DNA of 64,000 nucleotides from Caenorhabditis remanei (lineage: Eukaryota > Nematoda > Chromadorea > Rhabditida > Rhabditidae), in assembly GCF_010183535.1 (NCBI RefSeq), contig NC_071331.1, positions 10,974,001 to 11,038,000 of the forward strand, read 5' to 3'. Below, piece by piece: positions 46,340-58,800 of the stretch. The stretch's first letter is position 1. Each line of letters opens with the position of its first letter. A program made the position numbers and the translations under genes. Under the pieces are notes generated by a model, which was not told where the DNA came from, made no database searches, and saw only the letters and a list, made by a program, of their open reading frames with translations.

Positions 46340-49300
46340 AGATGATCACACTTCAGCAACCTGACCGTGATGCCAATTGGTTAGACACCCATACGCACAG
46401 ATAGATGACATTTTTTGGACTTTGAAACTGAACGAAATTTTGTTCGATTGATAATTTTTTGAACTTTTTCAATATAAAATGTTACCGTTTTGAATTGATC
46501 ATAAGTTTTTTGTTGGTGTGACTTACGATATTTTTGTGATGATTAATCGAAATCCACCCGAATTTCAAGTTTATGATGAATCTAGTCAAATTTTCCTATA
46601 CTGACTCGGAAAAACTGTTTCCCTTTAACTATGATTGGATACTGAAAAGATTTTTTTCAGTCCGCGTTAAATGAGAATTCTACCGTAATACTTTCTCAGT
46701 TTCAGTTTTTCTTATTCTTGAGACTTTCTTTTGTTTTGCAATGGTCCGTGTTCTGAGCTAGGTCTTCATAAATTCTGAAACAAACGTAAATAATTTCTAC
46801 ATATATTCTCTTTCTCCGTTTTCCATTACCTTCTGATTCTTATCCATCCAACTTTTAAAAGTTCTCCGCAAGGTTTTGTTTCAATTAGATGTTATCTGAA
46901 CACTGCAGCGCATGATTTCTCTTTGGTGACACTAAAACACACATTTTCTCCCAGTTTCACAATTTTGTTTTAGTACTCGAGTATTCAAAGTATCGATAAC
47001 TCTTGAACCTCTTTGGACAATTTTATTCGTTATGAAGTCCCAGCAATCATGGAATTACAGATTACCTAATCCCCCAACCAAAAATGGTATCTCCGAAACT
47101 GCAACATTTTTTTCTAATGTTTTCTGTTTTTCTATGAAAAATTATATTGATTATAAAAGACTTCCAATGTTCGAGTCATATAATTGTTCTATTAGTTATT
47201 TTTTCACTCCGATTCACAACCTGTTTCAAATTTTCCCCTTACTGTCAGTTGTGACTTCATTTTCTGATCCTCGATCTCCTTTTGTATTTCGGAACAGTCA
47301 CATTAGTTCTAAACCTCTACGACAAGGATTTGAAACCGTTTGGATTTTGATAGTCACAAAAATTTCCAAAAATCAATTTTTTCTAACGTTGAAGATAAAT
47401 TGTTACTGTTTTAGGAATTCCGTTTAGCTCTATAAACAATGATTTAGTCAGTATTCTCACTTACGCAACATTACAATTTCGACACTATTTATTGGCCATG
47501 GAATCACTTTTGAAAAGTAAAGCTCCTGAAAATAAGTGTTTATTTTTGAAATATAAAACTTCGTCGTTATATAAACGTTTTGACTGAAGTATTACCGATT
47601 TTCATCAAATAATTTCGGTTAATGACGATTACTGTTTTGTGCAAGTTTCATATGGAATAGATTACTGAGAATTTCGTTACATTTTCAACTCTGTTCGCAG
47701 TTTTTCGATTTCGAACGATATTTTTGCATTACTTAGTTTGGAAATTTTCGCCAATTTTGATAAGTTTGATGTTTTTTTTTCTCTTTCAAAAGTATTTTAA
47801 GATAAACTAGTTTTAGTTTGATAATACTAATCAGGTGGAATTAAGGTTACCACTTGAGATCTTTCTCGAATTAATTATGGAATTAAACATCTCATAGAAA
47901 CTATTTTCCAGTTGCTATCTGTTTTTTTTTAACTTTGTAAGGGCTTGTTTTTGTTCATAATCTTCCGATGCATTTTACCGTTTCTCTACCAACATTTCAT
48001 TCTATTCCGAAGATTTATAGATAATATTTCGTTTCAATAGCTGTACACTTCCTTTCCTTCCCTTTCTGAAACACCAACTTCTGCTACTTTTTCCCTCTCA
48101 GTCTTATCAGTCATGCTTTACCGGAAAATGTGTGTGTGCCGACAGTAAATAAGAAAATGTAATTGATGATAAACGGTTTTTCAATTGATAAAACTACAAA
48201 ATTCATGTTATTTGGAGTTGAACTCATTGAGTTTTGTGATGAGAAGTTTAGTTCAAAATAAATTCAAATGGGGCTATTCACGTACAGAAGAAACGTTTTT
48301 TTTCCCTCGATTCATTTACCGGTAAAACGGCAAAAAACGGAAACAACTGTTTTTCCGGTAAGATAGTGGTCGGTACATAGAGTGCAAAGTGTTCCTATGT
48401 AGATTCTTGAAAACCTACGGAAACAGGAAATATATTCTGTTCTGCAAATTTTTTACGAGTAAACTTATGGGGGTCTGGTAGTGATACTTCGTTAGACATT
48501 ACACCAGTGAAATATCACAAAAGACCGATCAGATATGTAGTATTGCGTGCGGGTCCATGGTAGTTAGTGACAGGATAGACTACAAACTACAGACTGATGA
48601 AGAAAGGAGTCATTGCAAGAAGCACCAATTTGTGTGAGAAGTACCAAGTGTCAATAATGTTCTGAAACAGAAAAATTTCGTTAGTTTTCAAAAAAATGTT
48701 TCAGAATTTTTATGAAAGTCATTATTTTCTGCAGTTTGCAGTAAACAAGCTTCAGTTTCTGGAACTTTTTCCTATAGATAGCTCAATAGTTTTCTGCCTC
48801 GTCTATTATAAAGCAAGAGCTATGTTTTCGTAGTTGAAGACAATTTTGTAAAAACCTAATCTTCAATTGTACCGAATACTGTGAGGTTTTCCGTCTTTCC
48901 TTAACAGACCAGGTGAAACAGTATATCTTTAGTACAACAAATTGTTGGAAGCAAAAATGAAATCTTGCTTTACTCATTCTGTGAAGAATACGATTATGAC
49001 ATAGTGGTTTGAAACTCAAAAGCTTGTCTTAGTACTGTAGGAAATTTTGAATATTCAATTTCCGGAATTTCAAAATCAGTAAACTAGCTGTCATCTCCTT
49101 TTTCAATATACCGCTTTCTTCTTTGTCACTATTTTTTTCGATTTCAAGAAATCAGCTTTTGAATTTCTAACCTTTACCATCACTTTTGCCATAGGGTTAC
49201 ATGGTACTCCACAATTTTCTCCTTCTTCTTTACTTCTAGTTTCTAACACCATAGATTAATCCCCGCCACCATTCCACACCCACATTTCTCAACTCTCTGA

Positions 49301-49794
49301 AACTGTATTAGATTGATCATTTGATTCTTTCCAGTTTTCATCTTTAAAAATTCTTCAATTGAATCATCAAATCTTTTTCAGCAGAAACAGTCTCTCACCT
49401 CTGCTGAAAAGTTTAATTTAATCAAAACAAATCCTCTTGATTGATCTTTTGATTTTTCTTCTGTTCCAATTGTTTATATTTTGAAAAAGCTTCTCTCAGA
49501 AAAACTGTCTTTGCAACTTTTCAGTTTGTAGTTGTACACTTTGAAAAACGGAACATTTTAGTTAATCACTTCCAGACAATTGAATTCTCAAGTTTTCCTT
49601 TTCACCACTCAAAAAAGTCGAGGAAAAAAAGAAAAACAAGGAAAGAAAAAAAATAATTGAATGCGGTTTTGAGTTGACGCCCTTCTATTTTCTCGTTTTC
49701 TCATTTTGTTCTCATTTTTTTCTCTCTCCTCTGCTTGTCTTTTGTTGATTTCTTTTTTTTCTTTTTCATTTGAATTCAACAACTTTTGTTTCAG
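46340..49794. other. gene-free interval upstream of the plus-strand gene
   Basis: AT-rich. Frame 47032-47427 is open for 131 codons, but it is Phe/Ser-rich with no splice context, so chance is the better reading. Confidence 0.4.
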
Positions 49795-49837
49795 AAGAAA
49801 GATATTGAGTATTGAAGAGGACAAGAACAGATTGAGG

Positions 49838-52800
49838 ATGATGGACGAATTACAACAGATGGAGCAATATTATAAGTGAGTCTTTTTAATTTTTTTGGTG
49901 CAATTCGGTTTCAAGTTTTTATTATTCAGCAATAATTTTTCATCTGCAACAACTAGGAAAAACTTGATTCTCATATTTTTAAATACGGTGCCTCGTTTTT
50001 TTCTGTTTCTTGAGTTTTACAAATTTTGAGTATTTAACACTTCCATTAGTTATTGAAGTTTCTTTGTTGAGAGTTGTGAATAGATTTACCAACGAATTGC
50101 AAAAAAAACCAGCTGTTATTAATTGCGTCTGAAACATTCTCAAAAAAAAGTCACGTAGCGAAAATAACATCTAAAACCATAGTTTAGATCTTCACAGTCT
50201 GATGTGAGAACAGAACTACAAACTATGGTGAAAAATGTTTTCTAGTCGCTGATAGTGAGGGATAGGGTCTTCTTCTTACTGTAATTGTATCTGGTTTCAT
50301 ATTTTGGGTCTTCTAAATCAGTTATTAGTGGAGGAAACTCTTACCAAAACTTTTTTTGTTTCTCTAAACTGTTAAGTTTAAAATTATTGAACGTTGCAAC
50401 AGTTTGGGAAGCGAATACATCTGAAAATTTCTATTGTGACCACACTAATAGTGATATCTTCAATTTAGCAATGACAACCCAAAACTCAATGATTTCTCTT
50501 TCAACTTGCATTTATCTTGAACCAGGGGTCAGTTCGTATGTTTACAGTTTGCATCGATCGTTTTGTCTCTTCTCTCAATACGTCTGAAAATTTCGCTACC
50601 GTTCTAAAATATTCACTTCACCCTTTCATTATTTGGTTAGTATTGACTCGTATATCTGTATTAAACGGCAATTCCTACGGATTCAGAACGTTTATTTCTT
50701 ATGTCAAATAAAAAATTAAAGTTGGTGAACCAATTGGTTTTAATGATCTTACAACTGTTTCAACCAACTTTTAAATACTGCAAACATTACCTTTGTGTTA
50801 ATTCGCTTAGTTTGTCCCTAAAACTCAAAAAACTCTGTTTCTGACACGTTTCATTCAAATGAACAAAATTTTTCTCCCAATCCCAATCCCGTCCACTTTC
50901 ACAAAACCCGCTCTCAACAAATTCACTACAAAGCACACTTTGTAGTCCTTAAAGTAGACTATATGAAAGATCACTCCCCGCGTGAATATCTATGTAAATC
51001 CAATCAGCAGGTGGCTGTGACACGATAATAGTTTTCCAGAAACGGAGAGGTCAATCTACTCTGAATAGACATAAGCAGAAAATAGCACAAAAGATTGTGT
51101 TCTGCTCGAAAGTTGTCAAAAAGAGGAAAAAGATTTCGTGTCGGTCTTCGTGCTTATTAGACTGACTTCGTGGTTTCTAGTATTAGTCTAGAAAAAGGGG
51201 GAGGGGGATTTTTTGAAAATAGAGAATTAAGATATGAAAAGACAAAGTAAGAGTTTCAGAGAATACTGATAACGACAAAGAATACAGAAAATTTGAAATC
51301 AAGTACTGTTTCAACAGCGGGTTAAGAGCTTTTCGGTATGATTGCTTAATGATAATCCAATTCTTGACTGGGATTTTTGAAAATTGAAAACGAATTCAGA
51401 AATCACACGATTTCAGTTTCACATTCATATGATACACATGGTACATGTTGTTTAATCTGTCGTGGTTACCTTCGTTTTCTGTGTGAGATAGCGATGTCGA
51501 AAATTTGTCATCTGTTTCAGAGTTTCATGATAATTGCATTACTTTTTTTCTAGTCGACGCTTTTTTAAATTTTTTAAAGATCTATCCATGAACGCTATTT
51601 CCAGAATCTCTATGAGTGGAACCATAGAATGTTTCAGTTATAAGAATTGTACTGTAGGATTCGGGTTAGTATTATTTTAGTCCAAATTCTGACCTTGCAA
51701 GGTTATAATCAACAATTAGTCATAATAATATTAGTCCTAAATATTCAATAGTAAGATTTTGAAAACCCCGTTCTTAGAATATTTCTTTTTTCTAAGAAAT
51801 TAAAACACATCGAAGGCCAAACTAGAATATGTCCTGTATTCTCCAAATCCCAAAGTCACATTCCCCTCGAAACAACAAAACCTGTGCGAGCCTTATCTCC
51901 TCCATCTCGAAATCGTCCGTCTTTAATCTTCCTCCGCCATCTTTTCCGCCCGATACCTTTTGCACTTCATTTGTATTCAGCGTGTAGATCGCGAGTTTTC
52001 TAAAGCTTCATCTTTTGATCTTTTTGCTGATTTCTGTTTTGCTGGTCTAAGAAGAAGCTTTGTGCCCACTTTCTTAACTATTCTGTAGTCTCGATCGAAT
52101 CAGAAACAAATTGAGACAAATAGAAGAGAAAAAGAAGGCGGAGAAAATCAAAAGATAAAAAAGAACTTTTATTAATCTCAATATATTAGGAAAAGTGTGC
52201 GTGAAGTAGTACGTAAAAAGAGCAAAAGATAATCTGAATTCTAGTAACAACATCTTATTAGTCTGCGTGTGCCAACACCTGCTGAATATAAGAAGGAGGA
52301 AAAGAGAGGGATACGCATGATAAGAAGCAGGCTTGGTCGAGGTCGGGAAATCGGGATACTCGATTTCTCGGTTTTCCCGACTTTTTTCGGGAAAATTTCC
52401 CGACGAGAATTTTCCCGAAAAATTTTTTCGAGAATTTTTCCCGACCGGGAATTTTCTCGAAAAAAATTTTCGGGAATTTTTCTCGACGGGAAATTTCTCG
52501 AAAAATTTCGAGAAAATCGGGAAATTTTTTGTAACAGTAATATTCAAAAGTTCGAAATTTTCCATTTATTTTTACAGGGTTTCAACCGATTTTTTGTTGT
52601 TTTTGAACAAAATACTTCTCAATTTTCACCTACGGTGCTCCAAAATAGAAAACTATTGAGTGTTGAAAGTTTTTCGAAACTGATGTTTCTCCAGTAAAAC
52701 GTTTAATTGATGGGGTACCAATCTCGAACTGTGAAAACAAGTATACATTAATGAATAAAATAAAATCTATCGAAAAATAGTTATTTTTAAGTCATTTGAA

Positions 52801-55800
52801 GTCAGTTTGACATAATTCTCGAATTTCTCGAAAATTCTCGATTTTCCCGAAAAAAAATTTCGAGAAAAATTTCGAGTACTCGATTTCCCGAAAAAAAATT
52901 TCGAGAAATTTTTTCGTTCTCGATTTTCCCGAAAAGTTTTTCTCGACCAAGCCTGATAAGAAGTCAGAAATACGATTATTTTCAGCAGCTGATCTTTCGA
53001 AATCCCCTCCCCGTTTTATCAGAAATCAAGACTAAAGTGAAGTCGAATAGTGTTTCTTTGATCATTTGTTTTGTGCGAGTGGGTGAAAATTATATATATT
53101 TGACAACTTATATTTACTCTTTCGAACTATTTCAATTCTGTCTGACTTGTTCTCATTCGAGTGAATGGATTTTGAATCATTCCTGTTTATTTTGGAACGG
53201 TTAGTTTTCAGTTTCAGTGTTGTGTGATAGTTTGTTATGTTTTTCTAAGAGTAGTTCACTAGCGTGTTCGAGAGCGCAATCTTACTGTTTTTTTTTAGTT
53301 TAACTAATTAAATAATATCGACGCTATATTAGTTCCGATTCTGGGTCAGTTTGGAATCGGGGAGTTTTTTTTATATTACTACTCGAATTTTTCAGTCTTG
53401 CTACTGTTTCTCAATTGTCAGATAGCGCTAGACAAAATTATCATTTTCGTTTGGCTAACTTTTTTTGTTTCGAACCATATTACTAGAACCGAGAAGGTTC
53501 AGCGCTATGCAAAACCTACTCTTTACACTTTTCGATGCAACGAAAACCGAGAATCTTTTGAGAAAAGGAATTTTATCACAGTTCCTAATTGTCTGGGACT
53601 TGGTTATCTTCAATTCTGGGCGCCTGAGTTTCAGACTAACTGATTCTGAAACGACACAGAACCGTCTATAAGAATGGTTTATATTGCTCGGAACAAAGAC
53701 GACAGTATTGATTGAAATTTCTATTAGTTTCAATTGACGCCAGTCTTGAAACTGTAGGTTCTTACCTAAACTTGATTTTTTGCCACCATTTGTATTTTTC
53801 GCTGTTTCGAGCACTCTTAATAATGCTCTCCTAGATGAAATTTCCACTCTCTCCTTTTCATTTGAAACTACCGTATTATGTACCTTGCCCCACTATCAAA
53901 AGTGTTGTGTGAAAGTTTGTTACGCTTTTTCCAGAGTGGTTCGTAAATTTTTTCATGTTATTTTTTTTTATCATCACTAGAGTGTTCGAGATTTCAGTCC
54001 TACTGTAGTTTTCTGTTGTTATCTCATTTTAGTTTGACTAAGCAAATAATTTAAACTATCGATTGGTTTTGTATATGTTTCGACTTGTGTCAGTTTTGAA
54101 ACGGTCGATTTTTATATTACCACTCGAATTTTTCAGTATTACTATTGTTTCTCAATTGTCAGATAGCGCTAGACAAAATTATCATTTTCATTACACCGTC
54201 GAAATATGTTTTCTTTCGAATCATACCCCCTAGAACCGAAGATTTTCAGTACCATTCCAAAATCTACTCAAACTAGCTGATTTTGAAACGTACCTGAACT
54301 GTTTATAGCAACTGTTTTTTGATCATGGTCACAGGGCAACATTGGTTAAAAAGGCTATCAGTTTCAATTTATGCCAGTCTTGGAACTGTATATTCTTATC
54401 CAGACTTTATTTTTTGCCATTATCTGTCATTTTCTGTTTCGAGCACTCTTACTAATCCTTTCCTTGATCAAATTTCCACCGTGTCCTTTTCCTTTGAAAC
54501 TTCCGTATTTTGTACCTTGCCCCACTATCAAAAGTGGTCATCATCGCCGTCAACATCATCAGAATTTCATTAATTCCTTCTTCCTCTCTCTCTTCTCATC
54601 ACAAACAGTCATCTCCGAAGACCACGTGATGCAATGACACCTTTTGCAGACTTCAAAAGCAAGTGTACGGTACCTCTAACACGATTTTCTTTCGTTTCTG
54701 TTTCCAATCTTGGATGTCTGATCGTTTTCGTGTGAAAAATGAACAGAAGAGGGAAGGAGAAGAGAAGAAAGACGTGCAAGATTGTACCGAATATTTCGGT
54801 GATATTGCTATTGATAGAATGAATAAGTGAGAGAAATAACAAGATTGTAATCTTAGGTTTTTGGAAATTGAAGATGATTGGGATGATGATTGAAACTAGA
54901 GATAACAATGGTTAATGGGAGTTAGAAATTTGAAGTGTTAGGGGTTTTTTGAGGGATTCGAAATGTCACTGAACACTGAACACAATAAAAGCTCTAATCA
55001 ATTCCGTTGACCAGTAAGTCATTCAATGTTGAAACTGAATAAATTTGTTAAAATTCGATTAATCAAAACTCCATCAATCTCAATGGTACAGTAAAACTTC
55101 TAAATATTCCGTTCAATTTAGCAACTTTCAGAAAGTTCTGTTATGAATTAATAAGAGAACTGTAACGGGGTTTTAATTTAAAATCCAATTTTTGAAATTT
55201 TGCATTACTAGTACCGAGAAACCTACTTAACTGTCTCGGGTACGAACAACATAAATCCGTAAAACTGAACATCCCGATTTTCGGTGGAGATATCCTATTA
55301 GCAAACAACTCGTTCTGTCAAACCATTTATAACCAAACTGAAACATTTTACTGATAGTGTAGTAGTTTCGCTTACATAGTGTTTCAAGTTATCAATAAGT
55401 GTTCCGTAAGTAAGGAACGGATTTAGTAAGCAATTTAAGGAATTTTTAAAATCTTTTACATAGGCTAAATATTGCAAAAATCTGACTCTTGAAGATTAAC
55501 TCATACACAAAAATTTTCCAGTTTCTCAAGTTTGTTTTTTCAATAAGATCACCATTAGATTTTCTACCAGAACAACAAAATCACCATTAGATATCCTTCC
55601 AGAAACCGAATTTACATAAAGTTCATCAAACTATAGTGTACTGTTTCTCAATTTAGATGAACAGTTGTGCAGGTTTCCTTCGGTTACTAAATACGATAAA
55701 TTTTTTACCGGTCTGTATTGAGTTTGTATGCAACGTATTATCTGAAAAACTGTTTTCACGTTTGTTCAAGTTATGAATGTTTTTAGAACCTGTGGAGATA

Positions 55801-58800
55801 TTTTACTAGACATTTCTAGTAACGTATATTAACTAAAGGTTCTGAAACTGTGACCTGTTGGTTTGTTTTTTAACTAAGGTCTCTTTTTCCAATTGAAAAC
55901 TCATGATCACGTTCTAAATTTCACGAAAATGTGAAACAGAAATATTCAGTTTCAAAGATACCAATTTTCGTGAATTTTTTGTGGATTGTGATTCACAAGT
56001 GATACTCGGATCCATTTTTAAAAAATTAAGTTTTTGTAAGCGGGACAATTAATTCCAAAACTTTTTGATTAATAGTAAGAAGAAATTAAATTCGATACAA
56101 CCAACATCAATGACGTAGTGCTTTTAGCGGAAACAATCATCCTAAATTAAGCCTCAGATACAGTAACTTTTTGTATTTCAAATTGAAAGTTACAGTTTCA
56201 ATAGCCTTGTTTGTGTCCAAGAGAATCTGAAGAAATGATGGAAGAGTTTTTTAATTGGCTTTACAAGTTGGAAATGAATATTCCTCACGCAGATCGTTGT
56301 ACGGTTGACTGTGCTTCTTTCATTTTCTATGTTAAACTGTAAAATAATAAGTTTCAGAATTGTCTTATATTAAATCTAAATTTTTTGTATCAATAAAGAC
56401 ACAACGGTACGTTTTCTTTTTTTTTAGTTCAGTTGAGTTTACCAACATTAGAGGTAGATCAACCGATACATATTACAGTTCAGATAAGTGATAGACTTTG
56501 TTTTTTTCAAAAAAAACGTGTTATGTTTCAAGACGATCATATTTCCGATGAATCGGTCAGTTCCCCACTGAAAATCCACTATTCGAAATTTTGATCTCTC
56601 ACTTTCTTCCCTGCCTCCAAACCAAGTTCTTCCTACAAAACACACCCCGTCGTCACTTTTTTCTCCTACTACCAACTAGTCGTCCCACTTTCATTGATCT
56701 GCTGGCGTCAATAGTCTCTAATCGATTCGAAAAACATGATATCACTTTTCTATTCCTGAATACTTTTCACACTTCGGTGCAAACTGTACCTCTCTTTATA
56801 ACGTCTGTTACTTTTATTTTCCCATTCAACCTTCGTTTTTTTTCTTCCTTTCATCCAATAAAACATTCTGTCGTCTTCGACCAAAGATCCTCAAATTTCC
56901 TTGTTGACCATCAGGTCAGTGCCACGTGGTGTCTCCTTCACTCTCCCCGAATACAACTATTCATTTTGATCTTTTGATACTTTCTCCGTCTGAGTCTCCA
57001 CTTCAAATTATCTCTCACCACGCTCTACAAACAAACCGTCGGCAACCAGGGCGAAAGGGCGAAAAGTTTCCAATTTTTGCGATTGAAACGACACAGAGTA
57101 ACAGTATGAGGGAGAGAGACAGAAAGAGTTTTACACTGATTATGTGTATTTTGTGTCGGTCTTCGACTCTTTCTCCCTCTCAATGCCTTTTTATGTCATT
57201 TTTAGTAAGGTTGAGGTTTTGTTTCAGTTGTCAGCCAGTCACTGTTTTTTTAATGTCTACCACTTTTTGTTTAGACTGTTTCATTGAAATTTTCAAAGTT
57301 TATTGGAAAAATTCTAAATGCACTGTTCATCATCTTGTGTACTTCGGAAACTAATACTTATGAAACGGAAAATTGCAACATTTTTCTCATCCTGCGCTAT
57401 TGTAAGACTAGAATCTAGTTTGACTGTTTCAATGATCTTTTATCAAGATGTGGAGCACAGTTTTTGCACTAATGTTGTGTATGACAGACGTTTCTTTGTT
57501 GTCCTCGTTTCCCGTAATATCCAAAATGATACAAGATTTTACTGTTACAGTAGGTTCACTTCTATTAAGAAAATTTTTCAGGGCACTCACAATCAGTCTA
57601 ATTTTCTTTACATCCTTCTCTTATAATCGAACTTAAAAATTCGAATTTGTGGTGCATAAACGTTTTACAGCTTGGCCAAACTTGTATCTTTGGGATCCCC
57701 CGAAAATTGGAAAGAATCTTTCTATCGGAGTTCGAAAGTCGTGAAAGGCCATTACGGTTCAAAAAATGCGCGGCGAATTCGCGTCCGTCCGTACACCGAT
57801 TTTCGTGGGGTCCCTCGGTCAACTAAGTATCAAATAAACCTGTTCAACAAGCTTTGAGTTGGTATCATGATTTCAAGTCAGTCTGAAACTCTGAATATTT
57901 CACATGGACTATTAGAAACTAAAATGGAAACCAGTCCTTTTTTCAGACAGTTTAGGAAATTTTTGAACCTCTTTCTAGAAACACCTGATACGTCAGTTAC
58001 CTTCGAACTTTTGAGAAATATGAATGAGACCTTACATGTGAACAGTGCAACTGTAAAATAATCGGCTGATTCTGGCTCAAACCTAAGGTTTCAAAGTGTT
58101 CCATTGAGATTTACTAGCTAATTCAAACATTTTAGAAACTGTAGTTTTTGAAAAGAATTAATAGAACAGTGTCGAGTTGACAACTTCGATGGCGAATTTT
58201 GACAAAAAGCTACAAAAATTAGAATAGAAAATAGGGTACGCGATCAAATGAGGAACGTTGTATTTGAGCTACTTTTAGCAATATGCTGAAACTGAAAACT
58301 GATTGTAACTTTTCAGCTGTGCTGTTCTAACCAAACTAGAATGAGAACGCAGACATTTTTCAATTGATTCCAGCAAGATGTATTGAATCTTTAGTTCTTT
58401 ACAGTAACTGAATTCTTTCTCTACTTCTTGCACTTTAAGACTAAGATAGCATATTTGCCCAAGTTGGAGGAGTACATTAACTGTAACAATACTAAAATTA
58501 TTACATATTTATGTATCTGAGACAGTCGATTCGGATGAAACGTTTTTTATTTCACGTTTTCTAAAATAAGTTTCAAATAAACTAATATGAGCATCTAGTA
58601 ATTGGAAAAAGTGTGAGAATATTACATAAGCAAGTTTTGTTGAAAGTCTCCAACTAATCGGCGTATTAAATTCGTATATTGAATTTGTGATTTTCTAAAC
58701 ATTTTCTTTCTTTTCGAAAACAGTAACATTTTCGAGAAACCGAAAAGCTTCCTGTTTCAAGCAGCAATCAAAATTCTGTGAAAAAATGAATGACAATTAT

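Noticed and set aside
46360..46405. tRNA-like fragment with GCCAATTGGTTAGACA
   Set aside because: Only a D-arm-like part exists; there is no acceptor pairing and no box B.
47032..47427. 131-codon plus-strand frame
   Set aside because: Composition (Phe, Ser, Asn) matches random AT-rich DNA and no neighbouring exons fit.
57598..57822. 74-codon minus-strand frame in a GC-richer patch
   Set aside because: No acceptor or donor pattern; it could be an old repeat, but no terminal repeats were seen.
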